27,273 bases of DNA from Intoshia linei (Eukaryota > Orthonectida > Rhopaluridae): NCBI GenBank assembly GCA_001642005.1, contig LWCA01000440.1, positions 1 through 27,273 of the forward strand. The letters are read 5' to 3'. A program made the position numbers and the translations under genes. The notes under the pieces are model-generated. The model did no database searches. It saw nothing but the letters and a program-made list of their open reading frames with translations, and was not told where the DNA came from. Shown here one piece after another: positions 18,775 through 27,273 of this stretch. The stretch's first letter is position 1, and each line of letters starts with the position of its first letter.

Positions 18775-21700
18775 TCAACGATCCTCAGCAATGAGCTTGT
18801 TGGCTAATTCAATTAATGTGGTCAATTTAACATGAATTATGTCAAGTTTAATATGAGTTGATTGAATTGTAGATAGTATATTTTTCAATAATTCATTTTT
18901 TCGATTCTTCAATCCATCCTCAACCTTGGTGTCTAAATTTAATTTCATTCAACTGAAATAAACTTAAACTATTTCTTAATTAAAAATAAATATTATTAGA
19001 ATTGTGAACCATCATTTAATTAAAGGAAAACATTTCAATATTTTGATTATTTGTAGTGGTGTTTAAAAAATGCAAAATGTCCTTTATTGTAAAATTTCAA
19101 ATTTTTGAAAATTTCAAAGTTTATTAAATAATTTAAGATTATTATCCCTTAGATTCTACGCTTAGAACCAAAATTAATATCAATGTGATTTTAAAATGGA
19201 CTAAATTTAGAATTGTAAAATATATTACAGTCAGACTCGTCAATAATGATACCCTCAATAATGAATTTTTTGAATTGTGAATGATTTTTTGTAAAATTGT
19301 GACTGCACCATTGTAAAGATTATGGAATTTCATGATTTTATTGAAATGGATCAAATTCATTATAATGAATTTATAAAAAAAGTTTTTAATTTTTAAGCAA
19401 AGTTTTATTTCAACCCGATATTAAAATATTTTGAGGATAATCTTAGTTCCAAAAATTTGTGGGGTTTTTAAGCAAATATTTTTAACATTTATAGGGTCTA
19501 CAAAACCTTTAAAAATTTTGTGAAACAAAATATAAATTGTTGGTTTAACCATTTTCATGGTTACTATTATACTAATTTAACCTAAGACCTAGACCACCTG
19601 TAAATTTTTTGAAATTCTAGGGCTGTTTTTATTAAAAACAGAAGGTTAATTTGTGGTTTTGGCCCTGATAATATAATTTTTTTAAATTTAAATTTATGGT
19701 AATGTTTATGATTTTAAAATCCGTATCAGCGTATATATTTTTTTAAATTCTCGAACTCGTTTGATTTTCAAAAAAAAGACAATTGGGATATATATTTTTT
19801 TAAATTCTCCAACTCGTTTGATTTTCAAAAAGAGGGACAATTTATAAATTCTCCAACTCGTTTGGTTTTCAAAAAAAGGGAAAATTGGGGATTTTGAACC
19901 GTAAGATGTGAGTTTGGAAGGTTGAAATTTATTTTATTATACGTCCCGGAAAAAACTGTAATTGAAATGTGGACTTTATAAAATTCTAAGACTGGTAGTT
20001 ATTTCAATAAACGATAACACAAACAAATATTGCATAGTATATTATAATATGCTATGATTATATAAGTACACACACACAAACAAAAATCGCGTAGCATATT
20101 ATATAAGTTGGGATAAAATGAATTTATTATTATGAAGACTTATCTTAAAATGTTCGTTAAATCAAATCAATGTTTAATAGTGAATCTGTCAAACATCTGA
20201 CATTTAGGGTTGATTATTGACAATTATGACTGTATTAATTTAATTGGTAACGTAATTTACTTCAATTTATTAGGTTTTAAAAAAATAGATCACTATAAGC
20301 CAGTGATTCTTAACCAGTAAACCGCAAAAAAATTGAAGATTATTATATAAATTTTTAAAAATTAATGTCAAAAGTTTACATTGACCATGGCGTGTCAGAC
20401 TCAATTTGCTTGGCGGGCCGCACAAAAAAAATCTATACTCAAAAAATTAAGTTAAAACTAACAGATTTAAATAATTTATAATAATTTTAATTCATAAAAT
20501 GTTCATAATACATTAACTATAGACGCTGGTGAAATTAGACGCTGTAACTATTAAATTATATGTTGCAATAATAATATTGTTGTAAATGTACCTGTTTCGG
20601 TAACATCATGAGTTTCAACGTTCTTATTTTTCATTTTTCCAACTAAAATTCAAAATAAAATTCAATTACAGAATTCATTGACAAACAATATAACAAAGTT
20701 TATATAACTTCAAATATAGCTATAATATTTTTTTATATAATAATTCTTACACTTAATTTTGTTTTATATATGCGACTTATAACAAATATTTACATTATAA
20801 TACGAAAAAACGTGTTTAATGACATGTTAGTAGTAGTAACGACGACAAATGAACTTTTAGAATAATAATACATGCATTAATTAAATTAATATTTGTTTAA
20901 ATAACAAACAGTGTACGTTAGGGTGTCACACCCATCAAAGAATCAAGCATGGTTAGCGTGCAAATCGTGTATTTTAAGGAAAAACCAATTAATATAAAAT
21001 TTTATTTTATTTTCATCAATTCTTCAAAAGTAAATAAATATAATTAATTTTTGTGACGTTTACTATATCTTTCAGCAATTAAAAAATATTAAATTAAAAT
21101 TTAAACAGCAATTAAAACCATTTTGACTTGTAGCAAAGTTAAATTATTGAAACAAGGTGCAACCTCAAAAGTTCGATGGACGTGTCGCCTGATATATGAT
21201 CTGTTACAGTCTAAAAGCATATTTTCTCAATGTAGACAGATCTGAATTAATGTTATCTTTTTTAAGACTTACCGGGTACGATTACTATTATTATTAAGTT
21301 TTGGATGGATGCGAGCTACGCTAAAAAGGTCACGGTCAAAAAAGCATTTTAGTTTTTATATATTTTTTTTTACGAAATATCCAAATATTATATTAAAACA
21401 AAAAATGTGAAATAATTAACGGTCCAAAAATTAAAAAAAAAAATTATTCTGATAGAGCTCATTAAAAAAAATATAATTTGTGGTTTTGGCCCTGAAGATA
21501 TATTATTTTAAATTTAAATTTATGGTTTTAAAATCCGTATCAGAATGTATATATTTTTTTAATTCTTCAACTCGTTTGATTTTCAAAAAAAAACCAATTG
21601 TGGTTGTTGACCCGTAAAATGTAAGTTTGGTAGGTTGAAATTTATTTTGGTAACACCCCCGGAAAAAACTGTAATTGAAATGTGGACTTTATAAAATTTA

Positions 21701-24700
21701 AAAACTGGTAGTTATTGAAATAAACGGGAACACACACACAGACAAATGTTGCGTAGCATATTATATAAGTAAGAATTTTTTAAAGATAATAAAGAATTTT
21801 CTTTTTTTTTTTAAAAATAACTATCGTAATATATCAATCTGTTGCTGTGGTTTCCAAAAAAATATTAAAAAATTACTCCCCAGTCAGGGCCGTGGACAAG
21901 GAGCTAGAGCCATATGGCTCGATCTACAATCATAAGGCCTAATATTTTAACTTATTATTAGGTAATGTTGGAAAATTTCTTAAGTATGTCAAAATTATGA
22001 TGACCAATGCGATTTGAAACTGTTATTTTCAATAATTAAACAATTTATAGACATCCCAACTTAAAAAAATTATAGAGGGGCCTACAATTTCCATCTGGCC
22101 CTGGCCTACTTCTGGCTTTCCACGGCCCCAGTATATAAATATTTTATATAGTCTTACAAATCATTTGCGAAATTTTTTAGGTTTTTATTTATTATTTTAA
22201 TAGCCGCAAGTATGGTAGGTTCGGCTCTGGTACATATATTCAGATATTTAATCATCTTGAATTATAACGTCACTATAAAAAAATTAATGATGTGTTTTTT
22301 AAATTTCCACACTCTTGTTTTTTAAATAATACATTGCAAATTGCAACACTAAAATTCAATTTAAAAAAGAAAAAATTACTTATATTTTTTTCAATTTTAT
22401 ATTCTTCTTCAAGTTTTGTTAAGGCCTTCCTCTCATTATCCGATGATTTATAATTGGTTTTTTTCTTTTTATCCACTTGAATACTTTCTTTCTCAACCAA
22501 CTCAGAGCTTGATGATTTTGCTAAACTATTCTTCTTCCTATCATCTTTTTTGAAAAATTTATTAAACTTCGAAGAAAATGATTGTTTTATAGGTTTTTCT
22601 TCATTTTCAAATTTTCTTTTATTTCTATCTGCATCGGTAATCTTACTTGTTTTATCTTTTAGATCTTTTTCTACCTCTACACTAGACGGACGTGAATCAA
22701 CCATTATTTTTTTATAATCTAAATCTTTGTTAAATGGATTTAATTTTTCGTTGTCCAACTCGTCATTTTTTTCTGCAGCTTTAGATAGAAATGATAATGA
22801 ATTTTTTGTCTTTTGTGTCGATTTTGCATTTTCATCAACTGTTTCAACTTTAGATTTTTTCGTCGTTTCTATTTTTTCAAGCTTATCTAATTTTTCAGGT
22901 TTTTCTAATTTATCAGTTTTTTCCAATTTATCAATTTTTTGAAATTTTTCAACATTCTCAGACATTTCATTAGATTCTGTGGAAAATGGGTTATTTCCAA
23001 TATCATTATTTTTTATTTTTGAAATAAATTTCTTTTTTAATGGTAGTATTTGAGGTTTACCAATTATTTTTTGTTTTTCATCGTTCTGAGAAACTGTTTT
23101 TATTGAATTATTAGGTAATTTAAATTGAACTATATCTGGCTTTTTCGTTATTATACTAGTTTTGAATTTAACATTTTTGGAATCTTCTTTGTTATTCGCA
23201 ATTTGGCCTGAAAAGGCTAGTTTCTTTGGAATTGTTAGATTTTCCAATTTTTCAAATTTCTCAGCTTCACATTCGTTTCCTACTTTATCTGGTATATTTA
23301 AATCATCAATCTTTTCAGTTTCATTTACTTTATCCACTTTATTTATGTTTTGTGTTAAATTTTCATTTTTATTTTTTAATATTCCCGTCATTTCTGTTTT
23401 TAAAACTTCTATGGACTGTCTTTGCTTTAGTATTTCAATTTGACTATATTCTAAAATGATTTTATAATTCGATAAAAAGTTTAAATTTAATATAATTTGA
23501 TAATTTTTTTAAAATACAAAATATGTAATATTTCACGCCATTATCGATCACCTCAGCTTGAAACGAATATAAAACATTTACCAGTGTTTCCTTACTGCCA
23601 TTCAGCATCATTTTCTACTGATCCCAAAAAGTATGCATCAAATAGTAAATTTTATTGCAAATTGTCAAAGGGGTGCCAAAATTTAACAAAAAAATTTAGT
23701 CTGCGTCAATAAATTGACTAACAATCCTTAAATTATTAATATCATTAATTTTGACTATTAAATTATTATGAAATATTACGTTTAGTATAACGTCTTGTTG
23801 GTTTAGGGGGTTTAGATTCTGTATCGAGTGAATCTATTGATAAATTATCATTTTCGCTTTCTTTTTCAGAATACTTTGGCATTTTTTCTTTCGTTATTTC
23901 TGTTAATGTCTTTATTTCTTTTATTTCTTCTTTTTCATTTATTTTTTTTTTGTCATGTATATTTTTATTAAATTTAGTGTTTTCGATTGTTTTTGATTTT
24001 TGTTTATCAAATACTTCGTTTTCTTTTACAGATTCAATATTAATTTCACTTTTTGGTAGGTTTTTAGTAATAGCTTCTATTAATTTTTAATTAAAAATGG
24101 ATTAATAATTATAATGAATATTCCCCTAGTAATATAAATTAGAATTCTGCATTGGATCGTGTTGAGATGATATGTACGAACAAAACGAAACATTTTTGTC
24201 CGAAACACGATCCGACACGATTTATATCAGGGGTCGACAACCAGTGGCCCACATAATAATTTTGTTGACCCTTTTAGTAAATATGTAAATTATTTATTTT
24301 TAAGTTTTTCAACCTTTAAATACCGCTTTACACATTTTCTAATATAATTGGCTCATTATAATTATTTTAATTCTGAATTTTCAGATCGGCCTGGATATTA
24401 TTTTTTGAATATACTGGAATCGTTTCTCTGCAGTTGAAATTAAAATTTATCATGTGTAAATTTTCAGAAACGGGGCCATATACTTTTTTGATATAAAAAG
24501 TGGCCCACGAGACGCAAAAGGTTGCCGACCCCTGATTTATATGATATTATATGATGATAAATATGAAAATTTTGTAAAGACGATCCAAAGTTCTGTTCGG
24601 ATCGGATCGTGTTGCAAAACTCTAATATCAATATAAAAAATACCTTCGAATAATTCGTCTGGTTCTAATATAAAATATTAGTTTTATTAATCTTTGACAA

Positions 24701-26092
24701 ATTGTAAATTAAAATTACATTGGTAAACATTTTTTGTACCAATTTTAAGTCATACTAGATCAGTGTTCCCAAACCCTGCGTCGCAAAACAAATTTAGAGA
24801 TTTTTAACTATAATTCAAAAATTTAAAAATTCACACTAAAGTTATACATTTATTTGTACTTGAATTTATGTTTGTGTTTTATGTTATATTCCTAATTTTT
24901 CAACACATGTTTGAGTAAGAAAAACAAATAACCAAACGTTTTTAGAGTAATTTTAATAATGCTTAAAAATTTAAGTTTAAACATTTCTTCATTCATTATT
25001 CACATTCCTTAGGGACTATTCCATCAAAACCCAGTAAATCGCAAAAAGCAAACCGGCATATCGATTTGAAATGTTGAAAAGTTTTTTACATATTCGGTAC
25101 GCCGTCAAATATTCATTAATTTTGAGTGCACCGCTACCTTGAAAAGTTTGGGAACCATTGTACTAGATCAGGGGTGTCAATTATGGAATGTGCGGCCCGC
25201 GTTATAATATAAATTTTTATTTTTTATAACAATTTTTTACACATATTACAATTCTTATTTTACAGTTTTTTCATATATTTTTCATGATTTATTTATTCAT
25301 TATTACAATTTTAACATTATTACACTTATTCCATTTTTATTGTTTCACATTTCATTTTATGAATTAAAATTATTACAAATTAATTAAATCTGTTAATTTT
25401 AACATAATTTTTTGAGTAAAGATTTATTTCGTGCAGACCGCGTAATAATTTTTTTTCACATTTGACCCGCCAAGCAAATTGAGTCTTACACCCCTGTACT
25501 AGATCAATGGTTCTTTTTTATTGAATTACGGAGGGAATTTAAAAAAATATTTCTGCATTTTTGATTAGGGGGTGATTCTAAATAAAGTTTAAGAACACAA
25601 CACTAGATTGTTTGTTTTGTAATTCAAGCAAATTGCATAATATTTATTAATTATATGAATAATTTCAACTTTTCGACCTCGTATAACAAACTCTGTTATA
25701 TAAGTACTATAAATGTAAGTTAAGTCAAATTGCATCTTTAAATTTTATTTTTACATTAAGGTCACTAACATAACTCTCAGAAAACTTTAAAAGTAAAATA
25801 AAATAATGATAACTCAAACCTAAAATAATATAATTGAAGATAAACCTGCATAATCGACGAAAATTGATTTTGGCCTTCTTCCTTTCGGTAATTTTGCGCG
25901 TATATCGAGATCATTTTCTAATAACTGTGATGAATCTGTTTCTGATTTAAAGCGTAATATGCCAGTGTTTTTATTTTTTGTATTGGGGGAAAATTTATTT
26001 GGTGGGAATTTACCATTTTTTGGAGATGTCAAAGTGTTGCCTATTTTCAAACCAAGTTTGTTTGCTAGCATATTAATATTACTTTTACTCAT
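18775..26092 (-). CDS. Lysine/glutamate-rich disordered protein, six exons
   Basis: Six exons join with consistent phase: 26092-25846, 24664-24644 (21-nt microexon), 24076-23780, 23450-22380, 20642-20592, 18932-18775 (TGA). All five introns are phase 1, giving 614 residues. The N-terminus (INMLANKLGLKIG ... RAKLPKGRRPKSIFVDYA) has the look of a short linear-motif region; the basic RRPK core recalls capping-protein-interacting motifs of CapZIP/FAM21-type proteins, but this is a weak likeness. The microexon adds EPDELFE. The middle is charged and mostly disordered, with a KLEK/KLDK repeat (DKLEKTDKLEKPEKLDKLEK). The last 45 residues form an amphipathic helix or coiled coil (NELLKNILSTIQSTHIKLDI). 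No enzyme domain is seen. Introns carry most of the right-hand MITEs. Further small phase-1 exons could have been missed in the two introns of more than 1.5 kb. Confidence 0.65.
19590..20110 (+). repeat. Modular dispersed repeat copy
   Basis: It carries AAATTCTAGGGCTGTTTTTA, the GGTTTTGGCCCTGATAATAT module, three short repeats of CTCCAACTCGTTTGATTTTC (about 60 bp apart at 19745-19880), and the AAATGTGGACTTTATAAAAT ... GCGTAGCATATTATATAAGT end. It lies in the last intron of the lysine-rich gene. Confidence 0.7.
20301..20500. mobile_element. Truncated MITE fragments
   Basis: A lone hAT-like end CAGTGATTCTTAACCAGTAA at 20301 resembles family C. From about 20392, TGTCAGACTCAATTTGCTTG and the following GGCGGGCCGC block match the left half of the family-A element at 5595. 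Neither has a second end here. Confidence 0.55.
21325..21775. repeat. Rearranged copy of the modular dispersed repeat
   Basis: An inverted module and core (GGTCACGGTCAAAAAAGCAT, then ATTATTCTGATAGAGCTCAT) run into plus-strand modules (GTGGTTTTGGCCCTGAAGAT) and the usual end GCGTAGCATATTATATAAGT near 21752. Confidence 0.7.
21895..22129. mobile_element. hAT-type MITE, family B
   Basis: It begins CAGGGCCGTGGACAAGG and ends GGCTTTCCACGGCCCC, inverted, with internal GGCCTACAATTT-like blocks as in the copy at 6362-6626. The right end is worn and no clean target duplication was found. Confidence 0.65.
23497..23712 (+). CDS. Possible small nested gene, unrecognised
   Basis: An open frame of about 70 residues on the plus strand lies wholly within an intron (23779-23451) of the minus-strand lysine-rich gene. 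Its base use is less A+T-biased than its surroundings, and it reads PVFPYCHSASFSTDPKKYAS and then a basic, cysteine-containing tail. It could be a retrocopy fragment or chance. No family was recognised; the track's first codon is not an ATG-strong start and no splice sites stand out. Confidence 0.2.
   Translation: MIIFLKYKICNISRHYRSPQLETNIKHLPVFPYCHSASFSTDPKKYASNSKFYCKLSKGCQNLTKKFSLRQ
24139..24623. mobile_element. hAT-like MITE, family E, hosting a nested MITE
   Basis: The right end, GGATCGTGTTGCAAAACTCT, is the reverse complement of the family-E end seen at 11206. The left end is TTAGAATTCTGCATTGGATC. Flanks AATATAAA (24131-24138) and AATATCAA (24624-24631) are an 8-bp duplication with one change. 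Internal CGATCCGA/CGTGTT blocks are repeated in both orientations. The element is split by the MITE at 24228-24534. Confidence 0.6.
24228..24534. mobile_element. hAT-type MITE, family F, nested
   Basis: A perfect 8-bp target duplication ATTTATAT (24220-24227 and 24535-24542) bounds ends CAGGGGTCGACAACCAGTGG and GGTTGCCGACCCCTG. It is 307 bp, non-coding, inserted in the family-E element. Confidence 0.9.
24761..25160. mobile_element. hAT-type MITE, family D (first of three stacked)
   Basis: It starts CAGTGTTCCCAAACCCTGCG and ends AAAAGTTTGGGAACCATTG, inverted. TACTAGAT flanks it on both sides (24753-24760 and 25161-25168). It is 400 bp, in the first intron of the lysine-rich gene, 96 bases from the microexon. 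Confidence 0.9.
25169..25496. mobile_element. hAT-type MITE, family A (second of three stacked)
   Basis: It starts CAGGGGTGTCAATTATGG and ends TGAGTCTTACACCCCTG. TACTAGAT lies at 25161-25168 and 25497-25504; the left copy is also the right duplication of the preceding element. Its interior matches 5595-5952 in reverse orientation. Confidence 0.9.
25505..25600. mobile_element. Short hAT-type MITE, family C-like (third of three stacked)
   Basis: It begins CAATGGTTCTTTTTTATTG and ends AAAGTTTAAGAACACAA. TACTAGAT (25497-25504) is on its left and CACTAGAT (25601-25608) on its right. The ends are worn, so this element is less certain than the two before it. Confidence 0.55.
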
Positions 26093-26384
26093 TTTTAGTT
26101 TTTAATATATAAAGTAAATTTAGAATATCACGTATTAAAGATTCAATACTTTATTGTGTATATTTATTCTTTTACATCAAGAATCTACAGCTGAATCAAT
26201 AATATGTATTACATTACATTTATACGTTATAACGAGGGCAAACTTTTTCTAACCTATAAAATCGTCAAAATATAACCTATCAAAATAAAATTCGAACTTT
26301 TTTAACTTATAAAAAATACATTAAACATTCAATTTGGTCACCCTGTTAAAAATAATTTAAAAAATTAAATATTAAGATTTATTA

Positions 26385-27273
26385 AGGTACAATATTAAAT
26401 ATTTATTAACGTTACTAGATAAAAAATTCCTTTGTTTTGTGAGTAATTTCTTCAGCATGCTAAAACTTCTTTCTACACCGTTAGAAGTTGAAGGGCCATT
26501 TCTCAATTGGCTGTACAATGAAGGAGGTTTGGACTGATCCATAGCTAACATAATTTTTTTGATATCATTCTTTTTTAGTCTTTTTTCTATATATAGTTGT
26601 ATTTCACATGGGTCAGGAATAAATTATATTTTTTTATTGTATCATATGCTTGATAAATAATGAACGACTCTTTTGCCATGTCAATAATACCTAATATAAA
26701 TGTATACCTGTTTAATTCAATTAATTCATTATATAATCCAATCATAGATACAGCTTTCCTCGCTCGCTGTATAATTACACCATTTCCGGGTATACCATCT
26801 ACAATTTTTTTACCAATTCAAATTTGTTGATATAGTAAACACTGGCTTCAAGCCAAGTACCCCACCTTGTAATCACTGGTCTGGGTGGATAACCAATGTC
26901 ATAAAACAATTCGCGGAGCGATTTATTCTTTAATGTAATAAATTTCATACTGTTGATGAGTTCGTCAACAATTGTATATTTCTGTCGAAGCTTCATGCAA
27001 CAGTTATGCATTAGATGGCTTATGCAAGTAACGTTGAATAAATTTGGATACAGCATTTTCAATTGTGATGTGATCGATGTATTGAATCTAATATTGATAT
27101 TATATATATATTTGCAATTGATAAAAAAATTAAAATTACCATGCAGCATCAGTTACGAATAAAACAAAATTTTTCCTTTTTATATTTAAAGATTTAGCAG
27201 TGTCGTCCACATTATGTAAAACAATTTGACCATTCATGTTTGTATTAATCATTTCACAGTCAAACAGCATTAA
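26385..27273 (-). pseudogene. hAT transposase (DUF659-type), frameshifted, partial
   Basis: Reading leftward from the window edge, the minus strand encodes FVLFVTDAA, then after a stop or gap VTCISHLMHNC, then ITRWGTWLEASVYY, and finally the hATC dimerisation segment GVERSFSMLKKLLTKQRNF near 26500-26440. This order and these motifs are those of hAT-superfamily transposases with a DUF659 region (family knowledge). The frame is broken by a stop near 27145, by a one-base loss in an A-run near 26805, and by another shift near 26620, so it is dead. The BED zinc finger and the N-terminal half lie beyond the window. It could once have mobilised MITEs such as those listed here, but its own terminal repeats are not visible. 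Confidence 0.8.

Noticed and set aside
19142-19360. 72-codon minus-strand frame, hydrophobic
   Set aside because: Low-complexity A+T-rich sequence inside the last intron of the lysine-rich gene, with no splice-site support; it resembles a decayed mariner end (CAGTCAGACTCGTCAATAAT).
22727-23459. Serine/phenylalanine-rich plus-strand frames
   Set aside because: They are antisense shadows of the K/E-rich exon: Lys and Glu codons read as Phe, Leu and Ser on the other strand.
26799-27149. A 116-codon frame taken as an intact gene
   Set aside because: It is the middle of a hAT transposase whose reading frame is broken on both sides.
1-27273. CRISPR array, tRNA, rRNA, or a prokaryotic operon or defence system
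   Set aside because: No evenly spaced repeats, cloverleaf-like sequence, or closely packed same-strand genes with ribosome binding sites; introns and MITEs show it is eukaryotic nuclear DNA.

Overview
This is eukaryotic nuclear DNA, very rich in A+T by eye, from an animal and most likely an arthropod. The evidence is spliced genes with GT-AG introns, two metazoan-type housekeeping genes (TRAPPC5 and NDUFA12), a dense crop of hAT, mariner/pogo and piggyBac-type MITEs, and relics of hAT and MULE transposases. The species cannot be fixed from the window. Both housekeeping proteins are strongly diverged from the usual family sequence. Several introns are close to the lower size limit for animals (36, 45, 47, 50 and 55 nt), while the others are swollen by transposons.

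Layout. 1-300: tail of a dead MULE-type transposase with a SWIM zinc finger (+). 2504-3290: exon-like pieces of an unrecognised multi-pass membrane protein (+). 4179-4409: a small secreted peptide gene with two CX3C motifs and a 36-nt intron (+). 4410-7625: no gene recognised, several MITEs. 7626-11944: TRAPPC5 in seven exons (-), complete by splice phase. 12401-13728: NDUFA12 (+), divergent from TRAPPC5 and convergent with the next gene. 13765-18196: a long EF-hand-repeat protein (-). 18775-26092: a six-exon lysine/glutamate-rich, probably disordered protein (-), with every intron in phase 1 and a 21-nt microexon. 26385-27273: a broken hAT transposase (-) running off the right edge.

None of the four large genes is visible as one open frame. 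They were assembled by hand from splice sites, reading-frame phase and (for TRAPPC5 and NDUFA12) family similarity. The genes do not form an obvious pathway: one vesicle-tethering subunit, one complex I subunit, one EF-hand protein and one disordered protein sit side by side.

The most striking DNA structures are three different hAT-type MITEs stacked end to end at a single 8-bp target (24753-25608); MITEs nested inside other MITEs (24139-24623, 9760-10755); a modular shuffled repeat family present in at least eight places; and a 40-nt imperfect hairpin found twice with a matched base change in both arms. No CRISPR array, rRNA or tRNA was recognised.
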